Shown piece after piece: positions 1-5,333 of a stretch of DNA of 5,333 nt. Within the stretch, counting starts at the first letter, position 1. Each line of letters opens with the position of its first letter. The translations under genes were made by a program, and so were the position numbers. The notes beneath the pieces were generated by a model, which worked only from the letters and a program-made list of their open reading frames with translations, ran no database searches and was not told where the DNA came from. Source of the DNA: an uncultured Clostridia bacterium (GTDB taxonomy: Bacteria; Bacillota; Clostridia; Oscillospirales; Acutalibacteraceae); assembly GCA_947623215.1 (NCBI GenBank), contig CANQGN010000110.1, positions 1 to 5,333 on the forward strand. The letters are read 5' to 3'.

Positions 1-1420
1 CGTTGCCGCCGGTGAGCACCGCCACGCTGCCGCCGGAGCAGGAAACCCCCGCCGCCTCTTCGCCCAGCTCTACCCGGCCGAGCTCGGCAAGCGAGCGGTC
101 GACCACCAGCAGGCGGCTGTTTTGGTCGTTTTGGTACATGCCCAGCACCACGGCGGTGCCAAAAGAGGCGCGGTTGTCGTAACAGAGCAAGCTGCCCCCC
201 TCAAAAGGTAAATCCTGCCGGGCGCCGGTTTTATCCACGTGAGAGAGCCGGTCGCTGAGCACCGCCGTAACGCCCGACCCCTTAACCGAGAGCGAAAGCA
301 GCAGGCTGCCCTGATAGCTTTCTTCAAATAACGTCTCGCCCCGGCGGCTATCAAAATAAAGCAGCCCGGCTACCGCCTCGCCCCCCGCGACCGACACCGT
401 ACCCACCGCAAGGTAGCGGCCATTCCCGGAGAGCGCCAGCGTGGTGACCTGTCGCCCGGAGGAATGCCAGGTAAAGCGGGGTTCGCCCCCCGGCGAATAA
501 AGCGTAACGTCGGCGGTGTAGTCGCCCCCCCGCACCGCAAGGGCAAAGCTGCCGTTTGCGGCCAGCGCGGCGGCGGTAATGGGGTGCTCTGCCTGTAGGC
601 TAAGCAGCTCCCCGGCGCGGTTTTCTACCCGCACGCCCACCCCGCCCCGGTCGTAGGTGAGCACCCGCACGCTGCTGGTGCAAAAGGCGGGGTGCAAAAA
701 CCCGTGCTGCCGCTCGGCAATGCGTTTGCCCCCGGCGGTGTAAAGAGTCAGGGTAGCGTCAGAAAGCAAGGCCACGTCGCTGCCCGCCGGCAGCAGCGCG
801 TTCGCCTCTGCCGGGGTTACGCTCACCGGGAAGCCCGGCCCCTCGCCCCCACCGGCCAGCAGGTTTTGCATATATTCCGGCAGCGACACGGGCAGCGCGG
901 CGTTTATAATCAGCACCGCCGCCAGCACCGCCGCCGCAATGGGCAGCAGCCGCACCCACTTTTTGCCCCGGCCCCCCCGCAGCACCGTAAAGGCGCGGCG
1001 GGCGGCGGCCCCTTTTTGGGGGGGCGGCGCCTCCCCGGCGGCCGAATCCGCCGGGGCGGGGGCAGCCTTTTTGGTCTTGAAAACAGCGAACCCCCACCGG
1101 GGCTTTTTGGCGCCCGGCTGCCCGGCTTTGGGTTTACGCTGCCGGGTTGCCTGCCCGGTTTGCTGTTCGGCAGTCGCTTCTTTGGCCTGTTCGGTAGCCG
1201 CTTCTTTGGCCAGCTCTTTGGCCTCGCGTTTGGCCTGTTTTTCGGCCTGCCGCTCGGATTGTTTTTCCAGTCGGCGGGCGAGCTTTTGCTCCTGCCGCTC
1301 TAAGGCTTCGCGTTGCTTTTTGGTTTGCCCGGCCCCCCGGCCGGCGGCAATCACCCGCACGCGGGTACGCTCCATTGCTGCTTTGCGGTCGCCTGTTGCC
1401 GGTTGTTGCTGCTTTGCCAT
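1..1420 (-). CDS. DUF5711-like single-pass membrane protein, 3' end missing
   Basis: I translated this by hand: 473 codons are open from the ATG at 1420 to the left edge, so the C-terminus is missing. Residues 1-110 are very rich in Lys, Arg, Glu, Gln and Ala, with a likely coiled coil at about 35-90 that includes two 8-residue repeats (71-86). A Pro/Ala-rich stretch (about 118-140) and a basic patch (RGGRGKKWVR, 148-157) precede one hydrophobic helix at about 157-177, so the N-terminus should be cytoplasmic. The rest should lie outside the membrane and shows beta-propeller-like strands ending in small turns, for example ALSGNGRYLAVGT (328-340). The HGF..P and YDRGG segments (239-260) fit my memory of DUF5711 proteins from Clostridia. 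The start has AAAGGGG seven bases upstream. The gene follows truA by 39 nt and is probably cotranscribed. Function is unknown; a generic WD40- or PQQ-like repeat protein is the alternative. Confidence 0.75.
   Translation of the reverse strand, partial: MAKQQQPATGDRKAAMERTRVRVIAAGRGAGQTKKQREALERQEQKLARRLEKQSERQAEKQAKREAKELAKEAATEQAKEATAEQQTGQATRQRKPKAGQPGAKKPRWGFAVFKTKKAAPAPADSAAGEAPPPQKGAAARRAFTVLRGGRGKKWVRLLPIAAAVLAAVLIINAALPVSLPEYMQNLLAGGGEGPGFPVSVTPAEANALLPAGSDVALLSDATLTLYTAGGKRIAERQHGFLHPAFCTSSVRVLTYDRGGVGVRVENRAGELLSLQAEHPITAAALAANGSFALAVRGGDYTADVTLYSPGGEPRFTWHSSGRQVTTLALSGNGRYLAVGTVSVAGGEAVAGLLYFDSRRGETLFEESYQGSLLLSLSVKGSGVTAVLSDRLSHVDKTGARQDLPFEGGSLLCYDNRASFGTAVVLGMYQNDQNSRLLVVDRSLAELGRVELGEEAAGVSCSGGSVAVLTGGN
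1164..1211 (-). repeat. 24-bp tandem repeat, two copies, inside the DUF5711-like gene
   Basis: Positions 1164-1187 and 1188-1211 are adjacent 24-bp units that match at 22 of 24 bases by eye. The differences are at the eighth and eleventh bases. The unit length is a multiple of three and encodes AKEAATEQ then AKEATAEQ (residues 71-86) in the charged cytoplasmic segment, so changes in copy number would lengthen the coiled coil without shifting the frame. The flanking AKREAKEL is a more diverged relative of the same unit. Confidence 0.8.
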
Positions 1421-1427
1421 GGGTCGT

Positions 1428-1434
1428 CCCCTTT
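1428..1434 (-). promoter_or_regulatory. Ribosome binding site of the DUF5711-like gene
   Basis: The minus strand reads AAAGGGG, seven bases before the ATG at 1420. It is a purine-rich but non-canonical Shine-Dalgarno site. A small inverted repeat (GGGACGACCC, 1421-1430) overlaps its 3' end and the spacer; it is probably too short to matter. The site supports the ATG at 1420 over the next in-frame ATG at 1375. Confidence 0.6.
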
Positions 1435-1440
1435 CTTTTT

Positions 1441-1460
1441 GATTCTTTTTGATTCTTTCT
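1441..1460 (-). repeat. 10-bp tandem repeat in the truA-DUF5711 spacer
   Basis: On the plus strand GATTCTTT recurs with a 10-bp period at 1441 and 1451, and the T/C-rich 1431-1440 looks like a degenerate third unit. On the coding strand this gives an A-rich leader just upstream of the next ribosome site. It stands out as AT-rich in a GC-rich region. The last base touches the truA stop codon. It could be an unstructured leader that helps translation, or slippage noise. Confidence 0.6.
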
Positions 1461-2200
1461 TATTCGTTCTCATACCATACGCGGGTTAAGTAGAGCCCCT
1501 CCGGCGGGGCGGTGGGGCCGGCCGCCCGGCGGTCGCGCGCCGCCAAAACGGCGGGCAGGTCGCCCGGGGCCAGCTTGCCCTCGCTCACCCGCAGCAGGGT
1601 ACCGGCCATAATGCGCACCATGTGGTACAAAAAGCCGTCGGCCTTTACCCGAAAAATCACCAAATCGCCTTGCCTGTACACCTCGGCCGCAAACACGCTG
1701 CGGGTTTTGTCGCCCGGCTTGGCCCGCCCGGCGCAAAAGGACGAAAAGTCCTGCCGCCCCACAAAACAGGCGGCCGCCGCCCCCATGGCCTCTACCCGCA
1801 GCGGAAAGCGGTAATGCAGCGCCCGGCCAAGGGTAAAGGGGTCGCGGTGGCGCCCGTTGTAAATGCGGTATTCATATTCTTTGGCGGTAACCGAGTAGCG
1901 GGCGTGAAAATCGTTCGCCACCGGGCGGCAGTCTACCACCGCAATATCGTTCGGCAAGCGGCGGTTGAGCGAGCAAATCACGCCATAGGGGTCTACCACG
2001 CGGTCACTGTCAAAATGGCAATAGTAGCGCTCGGCGTGCACGCCGGCGTCGGTACGGCTGCAGCCGGTCAGCCCCGGCCGCTCGGGGAAAAGCTCGGCCA
2101 TGGCGTCTTGCACCACCGGCTGTATGGCCCGGGCGTTGGTTTGCACCTGCCAGCCGTGGTAGGCGGTGCCAAGGTAAGATAAAGTGAGCAAATACCGCAT
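1460..2200 (-). CDS. truA: tRNA pseudouridine(38-40) synthase TruA
   Basis: TruA isomerises uridine to pseudouridine at positions 38, 39 and 40 of the tRNA anticodon arm, acting in the cytosol as a homodimer. From the ATG at 2200 the protein is 246 residues, the usual TruA length. Visible motifs are the N-terminal LSYLGTAYHGWQ (7-18), the catalytic loop CSRTDAGVHAE (47-57) with Asp51 as the expected nucleophile, LPNDI (83-87), FHARYS..KEYEYRI (99-114), DFSSF (152-156), GFLYHMVRIMAGTLL (190-204) and a C-terminal PPEGLYL. The reading frame stays open for 58 more codons upstream, but that part lies in the ecfT gene in another frame and does not look like TruA. ecfT stops 5 nt before this ATG and no strong ribosome site is present, so translation is probably coupled to ecfT. 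A GTG at 2209 is a possible alternative start that would add three residues. Confidence 0.96.
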   Translation of the reverse strand: MRYLLTLSYLGTAYHGWQVQTNARAIQPVVQDAMAELFPERPGLTGCSRTDAGVHAERYYCHFDSDRVVDPYGVICSLNRRLPNDIAVVDCRPVANDFHARYSVTAKEYEYRIYNGRHRDPFTLGRALHYRFPLRVEAMGAAAACFVGRQDFSSFCAGRAKPGDKTRSVFAAEVYRQGDLVIFRVKADGFLYHMVRIMAGTLLRVSEGKLAPGDLPAVLAARDRRAAGPTAPPEGLYLTRVWYENE

Positions 2201-2205
2201 GGCGC

Positions 2206-3045
2206 TCACCACAAGCGGGCAAACAGCCCGTAAAGCAGGCCCGGCAAAAAGCGGTTGGCAAGCACAACTCCCGCCGCAAGCAGGCAAAAGAGTACCAGCG
2301 CCGCGCCGTCGCGCGGGGCAAGGCGCAGCTGCTTTAGCCGGGTGCGGCCCTCGCCCCCGTGGTAACAGCGGCACTCCATAGCGTCGGCCAGCTCCGCCGC
2401 CCGCCGAAAGGCGGAAATGAGCAGCGGAATTAAAATGGGAATGAGCGCCCGCACCCGCCGCAGCAGGCTGCCGCTCTCTAAATCTGCCCCCCGCGCCTTT
2501 TGGGCGGCGGTAATTTTTTCTGTTTCTTCAATTAAAGTGGGGATAAACCGCAGCGCGATGGTCATCATCATGGCGAGCGAGTGCACGTCTAACCGCACCG
2601 CTTTTAGGGGAGAAAGCAGGCGTTCCAGCGCGTCGGTTAAGTCGGTCGGGGTGGTGGTGTAGGTCAGCAGCGAGCTGCCGAGAATGAGCAGGCAAATGCG
2701 CAGCGCCATATACCCCGCCGTAAGCAGGCCGCCGGTGGTGATGGTGAGCTTCCACACCTGCAACACCACCCGGCCGCCGGAGGCGTAAAACAAATTGATA
2801 ACCGCCGTTAAAATGAGCAGCGGCAGCACGGGCTTTAAGCTTTTGAGCGTCAGCCGTAGCGGAATGCGCGAGAGCAGCGTGACCGCCAGCAGCAGCGCCG
2901 TAACGAGCAGTAACGATACCGCCACCCGCGCCAGAAAAATGACTACAATTAACCCCACGGTGAGCACCAGCTTCACCCGCGGGTCTAACCGGTGCAGGGG
3001 GCTTTCGGCCGGGTAATACTGGCCAAAGGTAATGTCGTTCAGCAT
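2206..3045 (-). CDS. ecfT: ECF transporter transmembrane coupling protein EcfT
   Basis: EcfT is the membrane scaffold of group II energy-coupling factor transporters. It links the EcfA1/EcfA2 ATPases to exchangeable S-components that bind vitamins or metal ions. The 279-residue product has the family's N-terminal signature, FGQYYPAESPLHRLDPRVK (7-25). Hydrophobic segments lie at about 26-57 (probably two helices), 72-87, 106-128 and 244-266, with a long amphipathic cytoplasmic region between. Two arginine motifs of the coupling helices are present: KARGAD (183-188, with Arg185) and AMECRCYHGGEGRTR (222-236, with Arg226). The second reads Cys-Arg-Cys instead of the commoner Ala-Arg-Gly/Ser. 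The gene overlaps the end of ecfA2 by 7 nt (ATGCTGA) and has a G-rich ribosome site (GAAGGGGGG, 3052-3060). No S-component is fused to it or adjacent. Confidence 0.95.
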   Translation of the reverse strand: MLNDITFGQYYPAESPLHRLDPRVKLVLTVGLIVVIFLARVAVSLLLVTALLLAVTLLSRIPLRLTLKSLKPVLPLLILTAVINLFYASGGRVVLQVWKLTITTGGLLTAGYMALRICLLILGSSLLTYTTTPTDLTDALERLLSPLKAVRLDVHSLAMMMTIALRFIPTLIEETEKITAAQKARGADLESGSLLRRVRALIPILIPLLISAFRRAAELADAMECRCYHGGEGRTRLKQLRLAPRDGAALVLFCLLAAGVVLANRFLPGLLYGLFARLW

Positions 3046-3914
3046 GTGGCGCCCCCCTTCCCCTCGGCGTAGAGGCGCTGAATTTCGGCCACCGCTTCCT
3101 CCAGCGTGTAAAGCCCCTGCCGCACCGCGGGAAAGCCCTGCCGCCGCAGCGCCGCCAAAATGCGGGTATAGGCCGGCACGTCTAAAGACGCCGCCCGCAG
3201 CTCCTCTTCTTTGGCAAACACCTCGGCCGGAGGCCCTTGCAGCGCCAGCCGCCCGGCAGAGAGCACCAGCACCCGCTCGGCCACGGCCGCTACGTCTTCC
3301 ATGGTATGCGAAACAAAGAGCACCGCCGCGCCGGTTTGGCGGTTGTAGGCGCGAATCATCTCTAAAATGGTTTGCCGCCCGGCGGGGTCCAGCCCCGCCG
3401 TGGGTTCGTCTAAAATGAGCACCTCCGGCTCCATGGCCAGCACCCCGGCAATGGCCGCGCGGCGTTTTTCGCCGCCCGATAAGTCAAAGGGCGAATGGCG
3501 CAGCAGCCGCTCGGGCAAGCCCACCACGGCGGCGGCCCGCCGCACGCGGGCGGCTACCTCTTCGAGGGCAAGGCCCATGTTGCGGGGGCCAAAGCCGATG
3601 TCGCGCTCTACCGTTTCGTCAAAAAGCTGATACTCGGGGTACTGAAACACCAGCCCCACCCGAAAGCGGTACTGCCGCACCGCCTTTTCGTTGGCCCAAA
3701 TGTCTTCGCCGCCAAGCAGCACCCGCCCGGCGGCGGGGCGCAGCAGCCCGGGGAGCAGCTGCATTAAGGTCGATTTACCCGACCCCGTATGGCCGATGAC
3801 CCCTACAATTTCTCCGGCGGCTATGGTAAACGATACGTCAGAAACGGCGGTTTTTTCATAGGGCGTTCCCGCTCCGTATACAAACGAAAGCCCCTCTACT
3901 CTCAGTTCTGCCAT
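3039..3914 (-). CDS. ecfA2: ECF transporter ATP-binding protein EcfA2
   Basis: This is one of the two nucleotide-binding subunits that power the ECF transporter by ATP hydrolysis on the cytoplasmic face. All ABC motifs are intact in the 291-residue protein: Walker A GHTGSGKST (41-49), Q-loop VFQYPEYQLF (89-98), signature LSGGEKRR (145-152), Walker B VLILDEP (165-171, catalytic Glu170), D-loop GLDP (174-177) and the switch His203. The YPEYQLFDETV stretch and DEPTAGLDP separate it from its neighbour and point to the EcfA2 type. A C-terminal extension of about 80 residues after the switch region fits EcfA dimerisation domains. The ATG at 3914 has GGAAGGA eight bases upstream, and the gene overlaps ecfA1 by 13 nt and ecfT by 7 nt. 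That tight packing suits subunits made in fixed ratio. Confidence 0.95.
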   Translation of the reverse strand: MAELRVEGLSFVYGAGTPYEKTAVSDVSFTIAAGEIVGVIGHTGSGKSTLMQLLPGLLRPAAGRVLLGGEDIWANEKAVRQYRFRVGLVFQYPEYQLFDETVERDIGFGPRNMGLALEEVAARVRRAAAVVGLPERLLRHSPFDLSGGEKRRAAIAGVLAMEPEVLILDEPTAGLDPAGRQTILEMIRAYNRQTGAAVLFVSHTMEDVAAVAERVLVLSAGRLALQGPPAEVFAKEEELRAASLDVPAYTRILAALRRQGFPAVRQGLYTLEEAVAEIQRLYAEGKGGATC

Positions 3915-4789
3915 GCGCCCGTTCCTTCCCCGTTATTCTCTCGCCCAAGTAAGCGGGCCAGCGCCGCAGCGCAGTCTTCTTCCGTCAGCGGCAGGCAGGG
4001 CAGCGGCAAGCCGACGTCTGCCAGGGCAAAGGCCAGGCGGCAGGCGGGGGGCATATCCAGCCCCGCGCTTTGCAGCACCTGCCGGCGGGCAAACACCTCA
4101 GCGGGGGTGCCGTCCAGCAGTACCCCGCCCTTTTGCATCACCACGCAGCGGTCGGCCAGCGCGGCTTCTTCCATATAATGGGTAATCCAAATCACCGTCA
4201 TACCCGCCTCGCGGTTCAGCCGCCGCACGGTTTGCAGTACCTCCCGGCGGCCGCGCGGGTCTAACATGGCGGTGGGTTCGTCCAGCACCAAACACCGGGG
4301 GTGCATGGCCAGCATACCGGCTATGGCCACCCGCTGCTTTTGCCCGCCCGAAAGCCGACTGGTAGAGTGGGTGCGGTAGTCGGTCATGTCTACCTGCCGC
4401 AGGGCTTCGTCTACCCGGCGGCGAATTTCTTCCGGCGGCAGCCCCAAATTTTCGGGGCCGAAGGCTACGTCTTCTTCTACAATAGACGAGACGATTTGAT
4501 TATCCGGATTTTGAAACACCAGCCCCACCGTTTTGCGCACGGCAAGGGCGTTTTCTTCGTCTGCCGCGTCGTACCCCGCGGCCAGCACCCGGCCGCTTTG
4601 GGGCAGCAGCAGGCCGTTGAGCAGGCGGGAGAGGGTCGATTTGCCCGACCCGTTGTGCCCCAGCACGGCGGTAAAGCTGCCTTCCTCAAACTCCAGCGAC
4701 AAGTGGTCAAAAAGCGGCTCGGCCGGTTTTTTGCCTTCTTCCGCCGCGTAAGAAAAGCAGACGGACTGCACTTGAATAATCGGCTGCAA
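3902..4789 (-). CDS. ecfA1: ECF transporter ATP-binding protein EcfA1
   Basis: This is the partner ATPase of EcfA2, 295 residues long, with every ABC motif present: Walker A GHNGSGKST (44-52), Q-loop VFQNPDNQ (91-98), signature LSGGQKQR (146-153), Walker B CLVLDEP (166-172, Glu171), D-loop MLDP (175-178) and switch His204 in THYMEEA. The NPDNQ and DEPTAMLDP segments are typical of EcfA1. The start is a TTG at 4789, chosen because AGGAGG lies eight bases upstream (4798-4803) and the protein then begins at the expected point just before the first beta strand. No ATG lies near. The gene follows the methyltransferase stop by 27 nt with no terminator between. The C-terminal stretch (about 230-295) is the more variable dimerisation region. 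Confidence 0.95.
   Translation of the reverse strand: MQPIIQVQSVCFSYAAEEGKKPAEPLFDHLSLEFEEGSFTAVLGHNGSGKSTLSRLLNGLLLPQSGRVLAAGYDAADEENALAVRKTVGLVFQNPDNQIVSSIVEEDVAFGPENLGLPPEEIRRRVDEALRQVDMTDYRTHSTSRLSGGQKQRVAIAGMLAMHPRCLVLDEPTAMLDPRGRREVLQTVRRLNREAGMTVIWITHYMEEAALADRCVVMQKGGVLLDGTPAEVFARRQVLQSAGLDMPPACRLAFALADVGLPLPCLPLTEEDCAAALARLLGRENNGEGTGAWQN
3923..3929 (-). promoter_or_regulatory. Ribosome binding site of ecfA2
   Basis: The minus strand reads GGAAGGA, eight bases before the ATG at 3914 and inside the last codons of ecfA1. It supports that ATG, so ecfA2 can load ribosomes itself in addition to coupling through the 13-nt overlap. Confidence 0.7.
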
Positions 4790-4797
4790 GGCCTTTT

Positions 4798-4803
4798 CCT
4801 CCT
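4798..4803 (-). promoter_or_regulatory. Consensus ribosome binding site deciding the TTG start of ecfA1
   Basis: The minus strand reads AGGAGG, eight bases before a TTG codon at 4789. This is the best Shine-Dalgarno site in the window and fixes the start at a weak initiation codon. It sits just after a run of six T in the intergenic gap (minus strand, 4804-4809). Confidence 0.85.
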
Positions 4804-4816
4804 AAAAAACGCAGGG

Positions 4817-5333
4817 TTACCGGTGCCAAATGGCGGTGGCCCCGCAGGGCAGCGCCAGCCCGGTAGAGGCTACCGGCAGCCCGATTTCATCGCTGAGCAC
4901 CGCCCCGCCAAAGCGGGCGGTAAACAGCCGGTTTAACAAATAAGCCATAACCGAGGGCGCCAGCCCGGCGGTGTAAGAGCTGAGCATCACAAACCCCCGC
5001 TCGGGGGCCAGCAGCTGCCGCAGGTCGCACAGCAGCTCGTAGAGCTTTTGCTCTAACTGCCACACCTCTCCCCCCGGGCCCCGCCCGTAAGAGGGGGGGT
5101 CGAGCACAATGCCGTCGTACTTGGCGCCCCGGCGAATTTCTCGTTTTACAAATTTAATGCAATCGTCTACCAGCCAGCGCACGGCGGTGGCGGGCAGTCC
5201 CGTTGCCCGGGCGTTTTCTTTGGCCCAGGCCACCATGCCTTTTGAGGCGTCTACGTGGGTTACCTGCGCCCCGGCGGCGGCGCAGGCCAAGGTGGCCCCG
5301 CCGGTGTAGGCGAATAAATTGAGCACCCGCATG
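4817..5333 (-). CDS. Class I SAM-dependent methyltransferase, RlmI/RlmK-like, 5' part missing
   Basis: The 171 visible residues form most of a Rossmann-fold methyltransferase domain. Motif I for SAM binding is LNLFAYTGGATLACAAAGA (residues 4-22 of the visible part), followed by the acidic residue that contacts the SAM ribose in HVDASKG (26-32). An Asp-Asp pair (56-57) lies near the adenine-binding region, and motif IV is DPPSYGRGPGGEVW (78-91). DPPSYGRG is characteristic of the COG1092-like methyltransferases that include the 23S rRNA cytosine and guanine enzymes RlmI and RlmK; members of this shorter group have no firmly known target as far as I can tell. The ATG at 5332 is probably internal: in this family about 100 residues, containing a substrate-side beta domain, precede motif I, so the gene should continue past the right edge. 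It ends with TAA at 4817-4819, 27 nt before ecfA1. Confidence 0.85.
   Translation of the reverse strand, partial: MRVLNLFAYTGGATLACAAAGAQVTHVDASKGMVAWAKENARATGLPATAVRWLVDDCIKFVKREIRRGAKYDGIVLDPPSYGRGPGGEVWQLEQKLYELLCDLRQLLAPERGFVMLSSYTAGLAPSVMAYLLNRLFTARFGGAVLSDEIGLPVASTGLALPCGATAIWHR

Noticed and set aside
1018..1024. Runs of seven identical G or C (also 972-978 and 5093-5099) as phase-variation or frameshift sites
   Set aside because: The reading frames are intact through them, runs of this length are expected where Pro and Gly codons cluster in GC-rich DNA, and none fits the standard in-frame slippery heptamer.
692..1303. Long plus-strand reading frame of 203 codons with Phe-Gly-Leu repeats
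   Set aside because: It is antisense to the DUF5711-like gene. The repeats are the complement of Lys/Glu/Ala/Gln codons, and it has no ribosome site or recognisable motif.
1421..1459. Promoter for the DUF5711-like gene in the A-rich gap
   Set aside because: No -35/-10 pair with proper spacing can be seen in 39 nt; the A-rich repeats alone are not enough.
1622..2182. Plus-strand reading frame of 186 codons over truA
   Set aside because: It is an antisense shadow of a clear TruA gene, explained by the rarity of stop codons in GC-rich sequence.
1460..2374. TruA read as a 304-residue protein with an N-terminal extension
   Set aside because: The extra 58 residues overlap the 3' end of ecfT in another frame, are low-complexity Pro/Ala/Arg/Cys sequence, and exceed the usual TruA length.
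4790..4840. Terminator after the methyltransferase, suggested by the minus-strand T6 run
   Set aside because: No stable GC-rich stem lies directly before the T run; only 3-4 bp pairings can be drawn. The ribosome site of ecfA1 follows at once.
4301..4936. Plus-strand reading frame of 211 codons across ecfA1 and the methyltransferase end
   Set aside because: It crosses two well-supported minus-strand genes and their gap, and its composition is that of a reverse complement of ABC motifs.
4817..5332. Methyltransferase taken as complete with a start at 5332
   Set aside because: Motif I would begin within four residues of the start and the N-terminal domain normal for this family would be missing, so this Met is most likely internal.

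Overview
The window is a GC-rich stretch (about 60% or more by eye) and every recognisable gene lies on the minus strand. Reading right to left, it holds the end of a class I SAM-dependent methyltransferase gene, two ABC ATPase genes of an energy-coupling factor (ECF) vitamin/metal transporter (ecfA1, ecfA2), the transmembrane coupling gene ecfT, the tRNA pseudouridine synthase gene truA, and the start of a large single-pass membrane protein gene that runs off the left edge. The ecfA1-ecfA2-ecfT-truA order is a hallmark of Firmicutes. Together with the high GC, a DUF5711-like protein (a family I recall mainly from Clostridia) and strong AGGAGG-type ribosome sites, it suggests a high-GC member of the Oscillospiraceae/Ruminococcaceae, such as relatives of Gemmiger, Subdoligranulum or Faecalibacterium. 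The taxon is an inference from gene content, not a match.

Layout: methyltransferase 5333-4817 (5' part missing), 27-nt gap, ecfA1 4789-3902 (TTG start), 13-nt overlap, ecfA2 3914-3039, 7-nt overlap, ecfT 3045-2206, 5-nt gap (or a 4-nt GTGA overlap), truA 2200-1460, 39-nt A-rich gap, DUF5711-like gene 1420-1 (3' part missing). No gap exceeds 39 nt. No rho-independent terminator and no convincing promoter was seen, so the whole block could be one transcript starting outside the window.

Function: EcfA1 and EcfA2 form the heterodimeric ATPase and EcfT the membrane coupling subunit of a group II ECF transporter. This energising module is normally shared by several substrate-binding S-components. 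None is encoded here, so the substrates cannot be read from this window. TruA modifies positions 38-40 in tRNA anticodon arms and commonly travels with ecfT. The methyltransferase resembles the RlmI/RlmK-like family, but its target is unknown. The DUF5711-like protein has a long charged cytoplasmic N-terminus, one membrane helix and an extracytoplasmic region with beta-propeller-like repeats. Its role is unknown.

I see no CRISPR array, mobile element, RNA gene or clearly novel system. The points most worth a second look are the DUF5711-like protein with its coding repeat, and a marked codon-context bias: GTA and TTA are used ahead of Asp/Glu codons in genes that otherwise prefer GTG and CTG.
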